DNA of 64,000 nucleotides, from positions 6,412,914-6,476,913 of the forward strand of contig JBAJFE010000004.1 in assembly GCA_037903355.1 (NCBI GenBank). The letters run 5' to 3'. How positions within the stretch are numbered: position 1 is the stretch's first letter; each line of letters starts with the position of its first letter. Source of the stretch: Trichuris trichiura (lineage: Eukaryota > Nematoda > Enoplea > Trichinellida > Trichuridae). Under the pieces are notes generated by a model. That model made no database searches. It saw only the letters and a program-made list of their open reading frames with translations, and was not told where the DNA came from. Shown piece by piece: positions 34,410 to 46,699 of the stretch. A program made the translations under genes and the position numbers.

Positions 34410-34887
34410 TTTGTAGTAGGATGAATATGTCGCTGAAGTCGCAGTCAAAGTTGACTTGTGCTGTTCTGGTTTTCAACTTCTGTGTATGCAAACATTAATA
34501 AAGGATCCTCTCTTTCTCCTCTTGTACGTTTCAACGGTTTTATAGGAACGTTTCTTTGGAAAAAGATATGTTCCAGGCTGGCACGCAGACCGAGCGCGAA
34601 GCAAGAACAGTTTAATGACAGAAGCAGCGCAGCAGAGCAAGCAGCTGATCTGAACGGGCACAAGCAAACAGGGTGAGAGAACAGTGCAGAAAAGAGAAAC
34701 GCCGTTCTTATCTCCGCGTGTACTATGCAAATTCCTGCTATGGAGTGACTAATGACCTGAAAGTAGGTAGTTCACTTCCTGTGCCGTGGGGCACTCTTAT
34801 TGACGTGTGTTCGGCGGCTATTTTCTAGCACATTTCCTTTTGGTTGGCTAGAATACGTACGCGTTTTAAAGCATTTCTTTGGTTTTG
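34410..34887. other. Flank between Tigger-like element and E1, units 3/4
   Basis: Counterpart of 13170-13647; the possible poly(A) signal is kept (AATAAAGG). Confidence 0.4.
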
Positions 34888-34950
34888 TCTCCCATCCTTT
34901 CGTTCCTTTCGTACTTTAAGTCAGTACGAAAGGAACGAAAGGATGGGAGA
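34888..34950. repeat. Hairpin 2, between units 3 and 4
   Basis: 28-bp arms, 7-nt loop. Confidence 0.95.
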
Positions 34951-35323
34951 AAAGGCTGTCATTGCTGAAGATCGCCTGCGCTAAACAGAACGCAAAGCTC
35001 AGTACGGAAGCTGTAAGCGATTCCTATTTGCCCTTAATTTTATTACGTTGTATTGCTCAACCCAGGTGAAGAAATATGTACATCGGTCTTTTGCCCAACA
35101 AGTCTGCTACTTGCGTCAACGGGAGCAGCAACTTATCGATCAGGTTGAAACAATATCAAACTCGAAGAACCACAACTTGTCCCAACAGGAGTGCCTCCTC
35201 CAACAGAAGTTAGGTAAACTTGCCAGTAGAACTAATGCAACTCGGTGTTTGGTTTCTTTTTGTACGGATTTTTCGTGTCCCGTTGAATAGACTTTTATTA
35301 ATAAACTTTTATAAATAAACTCT

Positions 35324-35363
35324 CCGGAGCTTTCGGGTCATTCGTGACCCGTCATCAGCGGTC
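35324..35363 (-). ncRNA. Minimal hammerhead-like ribozyme, PLE-A left arm, unit 4
   Basis: Core intact. Confidence 0.7.
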
Positions 35364-35591
35364 ATAAGTTGTAGGTATGGTTTTTGGCAGCGGATGCCAT
35401 CTGTCGTTTCTGTGGATTTTAAAGCGGGCATTTTTTAAAGTTTTCCGTTGGTAGGTTCTTGCATTTGAGTCTGCCAGCGCAATTCTTTTCCTTGTTCCGT
35501 ATGTCTTGTAGATTTGTCTTTTCATATTGCATTCATTTTTCTTCTTTTTTCTTTCTTCTTCTTCCTTTTTCCGTTTCTTTCTCTTTTTATT

Positions 35592-37778
35592 TCATTTGTT
35601 GAGTGTGCAACAATTATAGCGCGTCACAATATTTGTCCAAATCCCACTTATGTCCACTCCTTGATCGCGGTTATAGGTCGTATTAGGTCTAATATATAGT
35701 GCTTCTTTAATCCTTCTTAACCGTAAATTGTTTTTGTAACATAGAACGTCTGGAAGGACTGGTTGGGTAGATTGCGTCACGTGTTCCACTACAGCAGAGG
35801 CTTGTTTGGCTTTTTCAATTGTAATTTTTGGGTCCACGATTGGTCTGCCTCGCTGTGTGGTTAGATTGGTACCATTGTTGAGTATGGCTTTCGCGTTATT
35901 GTAACTTGTGAGCGTTTTTAAGTGTTCGTTAAATCTATGCTCTAGGGTGTTTGCCGTTTCACCAATATGAATCCCTGAGCAAGAACATTCAACCGCGTAT
36001 ATTATCCCTATGTTTTTGTTTGTGGGGATTTTGGTTTTGTCTGTGCGGAGAATTGCCCTGAGGTTGGGCGAACTCTTGAAAAAGACTCTGAAGCCTAATC
36101 TTTTTCCTAATTGGATAATCTTTTCACCTACACCTGCCGCATAAGGAATAACCAGACAAGTGTCGTGGGGAGTGTTTTGCTTTGGAAACTGACGTGTGCG
36201 AAGCCTGTTGTTGAACACTTGGTTGATAAAGGATTTAGGATGCTCGTTTTTGTAGAAGATTTTTCTAATGTAGTTAATTTCTGGCTGGAGATATTGGGGA
36301 CTGCATAAATTGAATGCTCTGTCTATCATTCCGGTGACGATACCACGCATTACTGAGCGTGGATGATGCGATGAGAAATTAAGGTATTGGTCAGTGTGTG
36401 TTGGTTTTCTGTAAACTCTGGTTTTTAGTCCTTGATTAGTGCGAATAATCAGTGTGCCAATGAAGGGGAGGGTTCGATTTGATTCTTTGTCCATTGTGAA
36501 AACGATTTGATTGGGGCAAACGCTATTAAGAAATTCTAGAAACTGTTGTTCCTTTCCATCTTTGATAATTACGAAGATGTCATCTACGTATCTGTTGAAT
36601 AGTCGTGGGGCTATTTACCTATCTACCGTTTTCAACATTTGTCTTTCAAAACCTTTCCATGAATATTTCGGCCAGGATAGGAGATAGTGGGTTTCCCATA
36701 GGGACACCGTTAGATTGTTTGTAGAACTTGTTATCAAACATGAAGTAGTTGCTTTCTTGCATGCAGAGTGATACCAACTTGACAGTGTGGAAAGGATTTA
36801 ACTTGGTTCTGGTGAACAAATTTGTGTCTGTATTGACGAGATTGTATAGTGTATCGAGAGTTTTTGAAATCGGAATGCTACGGAATAAATCTTTTACATC
36901 GTAGCTAACTAAGGTTTCGTCCGGTTCTAGATGGTATTCTCGTATTTCGTTGACTAAGGTGTTACTATTTTTGACGAAGGACGGTTCTTTGCCAGTTAGT
37001 GGTTTGTTCACCTTTTTCAAATATCGGCTGAGCTCCCTTGTGGTGCTGTTAATTGTGGAAACTATTGGCCTTATTGGGACCTCCGGTTTGTGCACTTTAG
37101 GCAGGCCGTAGAGCTCAGGGGGTCTGTAATTCCCTGTGGACCTAAGATGCTTCGCCATCTTCATGATTTTTGGTTCCTTGGTTTCTGTGCCGTATGTCAT
37201 GAGAAGGGAACGAAGATTCTTCCGTGACAATTCTGTACGGTCATTGGGCAAAGGTGTATAACTGTCAGTGTTCAACATAGTTATCATTTTTCCGTTGTAG
37301 GTGGTTCTGTCGAGTAGGACAATTCTATTGCTTTTATCTGCTTTAGTTACAATTCCATCAGGCTGCCTTTTAAGTCGGTTTAAGCAGTTGACCTCATATC
37401 GGCTTAACCTTCGGGTGGTGTTGAAGCGGTGATCTAGGATTAGCGTTGATAAATCCCGCTTGATCTGCGTGGCTTTCTGTGGATCAACTGAAGATAGGCT
37501 GTCTTCAACCACGGCAATGATGTCAGGAAAGTGTGGCTGTTTAGGAGTTGGTACAAAGTTTAGTCCTTTTCTCAGGATAGATGTCTCACTTCCGTTTAGG
37601 GGTAAGGAGCTGAGATTTATTACGTTTGTGTTTAGGTCTGAACATCTGGTTCTTTGCGGAGGATTTCTGTAGGAGTTTCGAGTAGTCGTCGGGAATCTGA
37701 CCTGAATGCATTCAAATTTTTTTTAGCACTTGTTTCTGCGATATGCAAACTGTTTTCTTGGCGATGTCCACATGCCAC
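35592..37778 (-). pseudogene. PLE-A reverse transcriptase / endonuclease, unit 4
   Basis: RT piece 37512-36646 and a 300-residue piece 36494-35592 that runs without a break through the thumb, GIY-YIG endonuclease (IYAVECSCSGIHIGET) and C-terminus. The shared TAA and 1-nt insertion separate the two. It is the best uninterrupted endonuclease domain in the window. Confidence 0.85.
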
Positions 37779-38153
37779 ATTGGTGAAACGGGAAACACCC
37801 TAGAGCATAGATGTAGCGAACACTTAAAAAAGCTCACAAGTTACAATAACGCGAAAGCCATACTCAACAATGGTACCAATCTAACCACACAGCGAGGCAG
37901 ACCAATCGTGGACCCAAAAATTACAATGGAAAAAGCCAAACATGCCTCTGCTCTAGTGAAGCACGCGACGCGATGTACCCAACCACTCCATCCAAAAGTT
38001 CTATGTTACGAAAACAATTTACGGTTAAGAAGGATTGAAGAAGCACTATATATTAGACATAATACGACCTATGACCGCGATCAAGTAGTGGACATAAGTG
38101 GGATTTGGACGAATATTGTGACGCGGTATAATTGTTGCACACTCAACAAATGA
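37779..38153 (+). pseudogene. PLE-A endonuclease tail, inverted arm, unit 4
   Basis: Open to the stop at 38151-38153; shows an N-to-S change next to the EH motif (HRCSEH). Confidence 0.8.
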
Positions 38154-38374
38154 AATAAAAAAGAAAAAGAAAAAGAAAGAGAAAAAGGAAGAAGAAGAAA
38201 AATGAATGCAATATGAAAAGACAAATCTAGAAGACATACGGAACAAGGAAAAGAATTGCGCTGGCAGACTCAAATGCAAGAACCTACCAACGGAAAACTT
38301 TAAAAAATGCCCGCTTTAAAATCCACAGAAACGACAGATGGCATTCGCTGCCAAAAACCATACCTACAACTTAT

Positions 38375-38414
38375 GACCGCTGATGGCGGGTCACGAATGA
38401 CCCGAAAGCTCCGG
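38375..38414 (+). ncRNA. Mutated hammerhead-like motif, PLE-A right arm, unit 4
   Basis: The invariant A9 is G (CTGATGG), expected to abolish cleavage; the rest is intact. Confidence 0.6.
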
Positions 38415-38599
38415 AGAGTTTATTAATAAATGTTTATTAATAAAAGTCTATTCTAAGGGACACGTAAAATCCGGACAAAAAGAAACCAGACAATGAAATT
38501 ATTTGGTCCCGTACGAAGACACTATATCTTCAATGCAACTCGGTTTAGAAAGTCGACCAAGGGAGAGCATTAGGAAATTTTCGCCTTCTATTGCACTTT

Positions 38600-38735
38600 G
38601 GCTTCTTTTGTACGGATTTTCTGTCCCGTTGAATAAACTTTTATTAATAAACTTTTCTTAATAAAATGTCCGTAGCTTTCGGGTCCGAACTTGACCCGTC
38701 ATCAGCGGTCTAAGGATTGACGTATGACTGCACTA
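38600..38735 (-). mobile_element. 136-bp PLE-derived mini-insertion, unit 4
   Basis: Same insertion with a 2-nt deletion in the GTGTCCCG block; the right duplication (38736-38749) has one mismatch (TTCTATCGCACTTT). Confidence 0.8.
38670..38710 (-). ncRNA. Minimal hammerhead-like ribozyme in mini-insertion, unit 4
   Basis: Core intact. Confidence 0.7.
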
Positions 38736-39394
38736 TTCTATCGCACTTTAACTTTATACTTTGAGATTTCTCTTAGCTCTGTTTTTAAGCCGTTTCTAAG
38801 GATGCTCTGCGGAAATTTTTTCAAAAAGTTGCTAAAGCGAGTGGAAACAGCAACCTTTGTTGCGAGGAATTCCGGGAGTTGCTTAACAGGTGTGTTCTTC
38901 ACGTTCTGTGAGCGCCTCTTAATCAGCTCCCCCGCAGAGTTTTACCTGCTTGATGATGAAGCATGCGAATCGCCCAGTGTTTTCGTAAATATTAACCACG
39001 ACGCTCTGCGAAAGGCCATTTTTTTGTTCGGTGATATCAGAATAGATGAACATTGTAAGGTAAAGTGTTAATGCAACTTAAGTGCAAGGGTCTATTTTTG
39101 TACCATTCAGGCTCCAACCACGCTACCGTACGCGCTTGAAAATTATGGTGAGGAAGAGTTCCTGCACGGTCTTTTAGGAAAGAAGGGACTGCCTTTTTCC
39201 GATACTGTGTATCGTTTTGGATGTCTATTTTTTCTGTTAGTTGTGATTCACTTCGCTGTCCATGCTCCGTCCTTGCCCTTTGTCAGATCCAGACAGTTTA
39301 GCCTCGTGTAGAAGTCTTACGGCTAACTTAGGCGACGAAGAGAAGAAACTCACTGGGGCACTTGCTGGCAGTTCCTGCTGGACGCATTCCGTCT

Positions 39395-39472
39395 CTTGGC
39401 AGCTGAAGCGTAGGAATGATCTGTACAGTTGGCTGCATCTGTACAGATCATTCCTTCGCTTCAGCTGCCAAG
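39395..39472. repeat. Hairpin 1, unit 4
   Basis: One mismatch in the arms (CTTCGC against GCGTAG) and one loop change. Confidence 0.93.
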
Positions 39473-40000
39473 GATAACGCAGAAATGGAGCCATCCATCG
39501 TTTCAAGTCGCTTCATATTGGGAGAGGTGCATTTTATTCTTGTAACTCATTAATCAGCTTGTAGCCCTTCAATGATTTAGGGTGGAAGCAATGTTTTACG
39601 TGGTGCAACAGAAACGAAGATCGAAAGTGACCTACGCTCACTTGCTTTGGTAAGAAGACGATTTTATGTACTTCTCTTTCAGCACATAACGTTTCTTTAC
39701 AGGATCATAAACCTTCATGAGGCGGAATGTTATTTACAGAGATAGTCTTGTTGGAACTTTAGTAAAGCTTCAGCTTTCAGGCGTTTCACCTTCACTTCCT
39801 CTTCAGCGGCTGAACTATAAAAGTACAGTTGAACTTCCGTAAGTTGAGTAGCCAAGAGGCGGAAGAAAACTAGTCAGCATAAGGAGGTTGTTGGTATAAG
39901 CGGGACCGACTGAATAGATTACTATCTGTACGCGTTTTTTCTGCTGCAAAGCGGCTATTTTATAGCGAGGTGCGTAAAAATAACCTTGCAGAATCATGTA

Positions 40001-41927
40001 AAGTCAGTTCACGTATAACGCGTGTTGATATAACGCGTTTTCGATCATACTCGATTTTGAAATCGTAGCACTTTCTCACATAACGCAATTCTGTTTCCGT
40101 TCTTACGCGAATTTGCCAGCTGGAAAGGGTGGGCGTGTGGCAAAATCTCCCCGTGTTTTCATCCACCGAGAGCAAACAAAGGCCCCGGTATTAGCTTATG
40201 CACGTTCCACGGTCACGAACAAGCGAAATGTGACAAAAACTTTTAGGATTCTTATCGGAAGTAGTGTCCGACCCAGCTGTGCACCCTGCGATATGCATAC
40301 TCAAACAGGCTATTGATCGGTATTCATGTTCGGTGGAATAATTTGCGCAGGCAGGAACATCTGCACAGACGATGCTTCCATTTTCAATTCTCCCGAAGCG
40401 CAGGCATCGTCGAGCTTTTCCAGTGAGTCGTAGTACGCTTGCACAGAATCTGGAAAGCATTCACACCGTCTGATTGCGAGCACAATTCGTAAGTATTTCG
40501 TCAGATTCCGCTATCTGAGGATAGTCTTTCAGTATCTGAAAATGTCTAAGCTTCCTGATTCGAAGTCACCTGGTAGTGGTGGAAAAAGAAAGGCGCTGAA
40601 TGTTGGAGAGATGTTTGAGATACTGAAACGGTATGAACAGAATGAGACGACAGGTGATATCGTCAAAGCTACCGGCATAAAAAAATCAACCTTGCGGACC
40701 ATTAGGAGCAATGCAGAAAACATTAAACAGACTTGCGTAGGCGGTACCAGTTCAAGTATTGCGATGTCAATGAAAACAAGGCCTTAAGATACTGGAAGAA
40801 ATGGAAAAACTACTCAGCATTTGGATCGAAACTCAAACGATGAAAAGAATAGGAGCAACGTTTTTCACCATAAGACAAAAAGCAGTTGCCATTTACGAAG
40901 ACCTTAAGAAACAGTCTACAAATCCTACTGAAATTCCTCCATTTACTGCAAGTAGTGGTTGGTTCTACCGTTTCAAGAGTCGATACAGTTTTTACAATGT
41001 TCGTCTCTCTGGCGAAGCAGGAAGCGCGGACGTCGATGGCGCGCAAACATTTCCAACAGAAGTACAAAACTTGGTCAAGGAAAAGGTGACCACCGAGGAG
41101 CTGCAGAAACGTTCTGTAGCAGGGGAAGCAGAAGGAAGAGAAGATGATGAAAATCAGGAAGTTCCTCCGCCTCCTCCACGACAAATGACCACTGCTGAGC
41201 TTTCAGATACCCTGAAGACTATTGAACAGCGTTTACAATGGCTCGAAGACAATGATTGTAATGCAGAACGCAGCGGGAAAACCACAAGAGTTATCCGAGC
41301 TTGTTTGGAGCCATACAAGCAGCTGCTGTACGAAAGAAGTACATGTGCGAAACAAAATAGCTCGAATTCTACTTTACTACAATGAAGAAACATTGTGACG
41401 ATGAGGAAGCGCTACCTTCTACATCTAATAGGACCTCAGTTGGCCCGTAACAAAGGATAGTGAGATTAAAAAAGTGAGTTCAACGGAACTCCATTCTTTC
41501 CTAGGTATGAGGTCGTTTATTTTAGTACTTAGAGGGACTCTTTCCACAAGCTAAAGACGCAAGCACGCCGCTCGTGAAAGCCAGTTTGAACTCTGTCCGC
41601 TGTAAAGAGTTCTATCATAAAAGCTCTGCCGTTAACGTATGATCGCCGTAAAAGATGATGTTATTCAGACCCCGTGTAAGAGGATCCATACGTCAGCGTG
41701 CCTAACGGTAGAATAAGTAGCTCAGGTACATCATAATTCCTGTTTCTACCCAGCTTATTTAAGATATCTCTCCGTTGTTGTTTACAAGTAAACAATCCCT
41801 TTGACGCTTTGAACCAAATCGTGATTTTCTTATACTTTACATGTCTCCTATAACGCGATTTCATATAACGCGACATTTTTCAGGATTTTTAAGTGACCAA
41901 ACGCTCGCGTTATACGAGAACTGACTG
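40001..41927 (+). mobile_element. Tigger/pogo-like DNA transposon, unit 4
   Basis: Same insertion; the right end reads GAACTGACTG-TA, the form that matches the left inverted end best. Confidence 0.78.
40542..41405 (+). pseudogene. Tigger-like transposase remnant, unit 4
   Basis: Same parts; loss of bases in the AAAAAAAGC run near 41357 changes the C-terminal reading frame. Confidence 0.75.
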
Positions 41928-41929
41928 TA

Positions 41930-42407
41930 TTTGTAGTAGGATGAATATGTCGCTGAAGTCGCAGTCAAAGTTGACTTGTGCTGTTCTGGTTTTGAACTTC
42001 TGTGTATGCAAACATTAATAAAGAATCCTCTCTTTCTCCTCTTGTACGTTTCAACGGTTTTATAGGAACGTTTCTTTGGAAAAAGATATGTTCCAGGCTG
42101 GCACGCAGACCGAGCGCGAAGCAAGAACAGTTTAATGACAGAAGCAGCGCAGCAGAGCAAGCAGCTGATCTGAACGGGCACAAGCAAACAGGGTGAGAGA
42201 ACAGTGCAGAAAAGAGAAACGCCGTTCTTATCTCCGCGTGTACTATGCAAATTCCTGCTATGCAGTGACTAATGACCTGAAAGTAGGTCGTTAACTTCCT
42301 GTGCCGTGAGGCACTCTTATTGACGTGTGTTCGGCGGCTATTTTCTAGCACATTTCCTTTTGGTTGGCTAGAATACGTACGCGTTTTAAAGCATTTCTTT
42401 GGTTTTG
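41930..42407. other. Flank between Tigger-like element and E1, units 4/5
   Basis: Counterpart of 13170-13647; no additional feature. Confidence 0.4.
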
Positions 42408-42470
42408 TCTCCCATCCTTTCGTTCCTTTCGTACTTTAAGTCAGTACGAAAGGAAAGAAATAATGGGAGA
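42408..42470. repeat. Hairpin 2 (decayed), between units 4 and 5
   Basis: Right arm has three mismatches (AGGAAAGAAATAATGGG). Confidence 0.9.
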
Positions 42471-42843
42471 AAAAGCTGTCATTGCTCAACATCGCCAGCG
42501 CTAAACAGAACGCAAAGCTCAATACGGAAGCTGTAAGCGATTCCTATTTGCCCTTAATTTTATTACCTTGTATTGCTCAACCCAGGTGAAGAAATATGTA
42601 CATCGGTCTTTTGCCCAACAAGTCTGCTACTTGCGTCAACGGGAGCAGCAACTTATCGATCAGGTTGAAACAATATCAAACTCGAAGAACCACAACTTGT
42701 CCCAACAGGAGTGCCTCCTCCAACAGAAGTTAGGTAAGCTTGCCAGTAGAACTAATGCAACTCGGTGTTTGGTGTCTTTTTGTACGGATTTTTCGTGTCC
42801 CGTTGAATAGACTTTTATTAATAAACTTTTATTAATAAACTCT

Positions 42844-42883
42844 CCGGAGCTTTCGGGTCATTCGTGACCCGTCATCAGCGGTC
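42844..42883 (-). ncRNA. Minimal hammerhead-like ribozyme, PLE-A left arm, unit 5
   Basis: Core intact. Confidence 0.7.
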
Positions 42884-43111
42884 ATAAGTTGTAGGTATGG
42901 TTTTTGGCAGCGAATGCCATCTGTCGTTTCTGTGGATTTTAAAGCGGGCATTTTTTAAAGTTTTCCGTTGGTAGGTTCTTGCATTTGAGTCTGTCAGCGC
43001 AATTCTTTTCCTTGTTCCGTATGTCTTCTAGATTTGTCTTTTCATATTGCATTCATTTTTCTTCTTTTTTCTTTCTTCTTCTTCCTTTTTCTTTTTCTTT
43101 TTCTTTTTATT

Positions 43112-45295
43112 TCATTTGTTGAGTGTGCAACAATTATACCGCGTCACAATATTTGTCCAAATCCCACTTATGTCCACTCCTTGATCGCGGTTATAGGTCG
43201 TATTATGTCTAATATATAGTGCTTCTTTAATCCTTCTTAACCGTAAATTGTTTTCGTAACATAGAACTTTTGGATGGAGTGGTTGGGTACATTGCGTCAC
43301 GTGTTCCACTACAGCAGAGGCTTGTTTGGCTTTTTCCATTGTAATTTTTGGGTCCACGATTGGTCTGCCTCGCTGTGTGGTTAGATTGGTACCATTGTTG
43401 AGTATGGCTTTCGCGTTATTGTAACTTTGAGCTTTTTTAAGTGTTCGTTAAATCTATGCTCTAGATTGTTTCCCGTTTCACCAATATAAATCCTGAGCAA
43501 GAACATTCAACCGCGTATATTAATCCTGTCTTTTTGTTTGTGGGGATTTTGGTTTTGTCTGTGCGGAGAATTGCCCTGAGGTTGGGCGAACTCTTGAAAA
43601 AGACTCTGAAGCCTAATCTTTTTCCTAATTGGATAATCTTTTCACCTAAACCTGCCACATAAGGAATAACCAGACAAGTGACGCGCGGAATGTTTTGCTT
43701 TGGAAACTGACGTGTGCGAAGCCTGCGGTTGAACACTTGGTTGATAAAGGATTTAGGATACCCCTTTTTGTAGACGATTTTTCTAATGTAATTGATTTCT
43801 GGCTGGAGATATTCGGGACTGCATAAATTGAATGCTCTGTCTATCATTCCGGAGAGGATACCACGCATTACTGAGCGTGGATGATGCGATGAGAAATTAA
43901 GGTATTGGTCAGTGTGTGTTGGTTTTCTGTAAACTCTGGTTTTTAGTCCTTGATTAGTGCGAATAATCAGTGTGTCAAGGAAGGGGAGGGTTCGATTTGA
44001 TTCTTTCTCCATTGTGAAAACGATTTGATTGGGGCAAACGCTATTAAGAAATTCTAGAAACTGTTGTTCCTTTCCATCTTTGATAATTACGAAGATGTCA
44101 TCTACGTATCTTTTGAATAGTCGTGGGGCTATTTGCCTATCTACCGTTTTCAACATTTGTCTTTCAAAACTCTCCATGAATATTTCGGCCAGGATAGGAG
44201 ATAGTGGGTTTCCCATAGGGACACCGTTAGATTGTTTGTAGAACTTATTATCAAACATGAAGTAGTTGCTTTCTTGCATGCAGAGTGATACCAACTTGAC
44301 AGTGTGGAAAGGATTTAACTTGGTTCTGGTGAACAAATTTGTGTCTGTATTGAGGAGATTGTATAGTGTATCGAGAGTTTTTGAAATCGGAATGCTACGG
44401 AATAAATCTTTTACATCGTAGCTAACTAAGATTTCGTCCGGTTCTAGATGGTATTCTCGTATTTCGTTGACGAAGGTGTTACTATTTTTGACGAAGGACG
44501 GTTCTTTGCCAGTTAGTGGTTTGATCACCTTTTTCAAATATCGGCTGAGCTCCCTTGTGGTGCTGTTAATTGTGGAAACTATTGGCCTTATTGGGACCTC
44601 CGGTTTGTGCACTTTAGGCAGGCCGTAGAGCTCAGCGGGTCTGTAATTCCGTGTGAACCTAAGATGCTTCGCTATCTTGATGATTTCTGGTTCCTTGGTT
44701 TCTGTGCCGTATGTCATGAGAAGGGAACGAAGATTCTTCCGTGACAATTCTGTACGGTCATTGCGCAAAGGAGTATAACTGTCAGTGTTCAAGATAGTTA
44801 TCATTTTTCCGTTGTAGGTGGTTCTGTCGAGTAGGCTAATTCTATTGCTTTTATCTGCTTTAGTTACAATTCCATCAGGCTGCCTTTTAAGTCGGTTTAA
44901 GCAGTTGACCTCATATCGGCTTAACTTTGGGGTGGTGTTGAAGCGGTGATCTAGGATTAGCGTAGATAAATCGAGCTTGATCTGCGTGGCTTTCTGTGGA
45001 TCAACTGAAGATAGGCTGTCTTCAGCCAAGGCAATGATTTCAGGAAAGGGTTGCTGTTTAGGAGTTGGTACAAAGTTTATTCCTTTTCTCAGGATAGATG
45101 TCTCACTTTCGTTTAGGGGTAAGGAGCTGAGATTTATTACGTTTGTGTTTAGGTCTGAACATCTGGTTCTTTGCGGAGGATTTCTGTAGGAGTTTCGAGT
45201 AGTCGTCGGGAATCTGACCTGAAGGCATTCAAATTTTTTTTAGCACTTGTTTCTGCGATATGCAAACTGTTTTTTTGGCGAAGTCCACATGCCAC
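43112..45295 (-). pseudogene. PLE-A reverse transcriptase, unit 5 (RT intact, endonuclease frameshifted)
   Basis: A 522-codon frame (45029-43461) holds the complete RT core: LPKVHKP, SYDVKDLF, NGVPMGNPLSP, RYVDDIFVI, and the thumb (TDQYLNFSSHHP). It lacks the stop and frameshift of units 1-4, so those arose after the split. A 1-nt loss near 43490 breaks the frame in the GIY-YIG domain after CSCSG; the remainder is 43357-43112. Confidence 0.85.
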
Positions 45296-45670
45296 ATTGG
45301 TGAAACGGGAAACACCCTAGAGCGTAGATGTAACGAACACTTAAAAAAGCTCACAAGTTACAATAACGCGAAAGCCATACTCAACAATGGTACCAATCTA
45401 ACCACACAGCGAGGCAGACCAATCGTCGACCCAAAAATTACAATGGAAAAAGCCAAACATGCCTCTGCTCTAGTGAAACACGCGACGCGATGTACCCAAC
45501 CACTCCATCCAAAAGTTCTATGTTACGGAAACAATTTACGGTTAAGAAGGATTGAAGAAGCTCTATATATTAGACATAATACGACCTATAACCGCGATCA
45601 AGGAGTAGACATAAGTGGGATTTGGACAAATATTGTGACGCGGTATAATTGTTGCACACTCAACAAATGA
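45296..45670 (+). pseudogene. PLE-A endonuclease tail, inverted arm, unit 5
   Basis: Open to the stop; the following purine tract is interrupted (AAAGCAACAG) unlike the regular AAAAAG repeats elsewhere. Confidence 0.8.
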
Positions 45671-45899
45671 AATAAAAAAGCAACAGAAAAAGAAAAAGGA
45701 AGAAGAAGAAAGAAAGAAGAAGAAAAATGAATGCAATATGAAAAGACAAATCTAGAAGACATACGGAACAACGAAAGGAATTGCGCTGACAGACTCAAGT
45801 GCAAGAACCTACCAACGGAAAACTTTAAAAAATGCCCGCTAAAGAATCCACAGAAACGACAGATGGCATTCGCTGCCAAAAACCATACCTACAACTTAT

Positions 45900-45939
45900 G
45901 ACCGCTGATGACGGGTCAGGAATGACCCGGAAGCTCTGG
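45900..45939 (+). ncRNA. Mutated hammerhead-like motif, PLE-A right arm, unit 5
   Basis: GAAA is GGAA and the stem II loop is changed; stem I 3' is TGG. Probably inactive. Confidence 0.55.
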
Positions 45940-46143
45940 AGAATTTATTAATAAATGTTTATTAACAAAAGTCCATTGAACGGCACACGAAGAATCCGTA
46001 CAAAGAGAAACCAAACAATGAAATTACTTGGTCCCGTACGAAGACACTACATCTTCAATGCAACTCGGTTTAGAAAGTCGACCAAGGGAGAGCATTAGGA
46101 AATTTTCGCCTTCTATTGCACTTTAACTTTATACTTTGAGATT

Positions 46144-46279
46144 GATGAGGATCCGTAGACCGGTTTACTAGAGACACGACAAGACACGCCGTACTGCGTG
46201 ACACACCAGCAAAATAGTGATTAGTATTCAGGTACAAAAAAGTACAGTATGAAAAGGTATAGAAATCCTAACAGAGATT
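46144..46279. other. 136-bp segment present only in units 5-6 (unit 5 copy)
   Basis: Lies between two GAGATT repeats (46138-46143 and 46274-46279); units 1-4 have a single GAGATT. This fits either a deletion between the short repeats in units 1-4 or an insertion in units 5-6. No coding or element signature was seen. Confidence 0.6.
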
Positions 46280-46402
46280 TCTCTTAGCTATTGAAAATGC
46301 GATGTTTTGGTACGGGACTGTATGTTTTCATACTTCAGCGTCTTTAATACGGTTGCTGTGTCCCGTTGGTAAGCACAAAAAAGAAAAAAGAAAAAAGAAC
46401 TT

Positions 46403-46442
46403 CCAGAGCTTTCGGGTCTGTCGCGACCGGTCGTCAGCGGTC
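46403..46442 (-). ncRNA. Hammerhead-like motif, PLE-B, unit 5
   Basis: Second PLE family. Box is CTGACGA (allowed, N7 varies), loop GCGACA, GAAA, GCTC then TGG. Stem II has one mismatch (CGGTC against GACCC) relative to the consensus GGGTC/GACCC. Confidence 0.6.
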
Positions 46443-46699
46443 AATATCTGTGTAATGTATGCGGGGAGATTTCTCTTGCATCGTTTTGCATCATTTAAAC
46501 CGAGGATTTTAAAGTTCTCTGTTAGAGATTTCTTCTGCGACTGTCAGCTGCTTGTCTATTCTTTTTTTAGTCTATTCTTTTTTAAATTTTCGTCCATTTT
46601 TGTCCGTTTGTTCTTTCCAGATGATTTGTGGTTCCTATAAGTTTCCATTTGTTCCATGCTTGTAGTGACTTCTTTAACTTTGTCCTGTGTTTTTGTATC

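Larger units (their letters stand above)
27438..34950. repeat. Tandem array unit 3
   Basis: A 7.5-kb unit without BEL-1; the PLE-A composite is uninterrupted and shows the empty BEL-1 site (GTACC once, near 28347-28351). It retains the 138-bp mini-PLE, hairpin 1 and hairpin 2 typical of units 1-4. Confidence 0.9.
35247..38531 (-). mobile_element. PLE-A composite, unit 4
   Basis: Target duplications 35234-35246 and 38532-38544; junction near 37778. The minus copy is uninterrupted through the endonuclease end. Confidence 0.8.
34925..39745 (+). pseudogene. NCOA4-like: NCOA4/ARA70-like gene copy, unit 4 (E1 and E5 splice damage)
   Basis: Exons: E1' 34925-35012, E2 35066-35213, E3 38890-39059, E4 39111-39206, E5 39256-39526, E6 39612-39649, E7 39703-39745. 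The E5 acceptor dinucleotide AG is CG here (39254-39255), so E5 could not be spliced normally. E1 has the same frame problem as in unit 3. The damage differs from that in the other units. Confidence 0.5.
34951..42470. repeat. Tandem array unit 4
   Basis: A 7.5-kb unit like unit 3. It differs by a lost E5 splice acceptor, a mutated hammerhead core in the right PLE arm (CTGATGG) and a decayed hairpin 2 at its right edge. The PLE-A endonuclease end is open in one frame here. Confidence 0.9.
42767..46056 (-). mobile_element. PLE-A composite, unit 5
   Basis: Target duplications 42754-42766 and 46057-46069; junction near 45295. The minus copy has the best-preserved RT in the window. Confidence 0.8.
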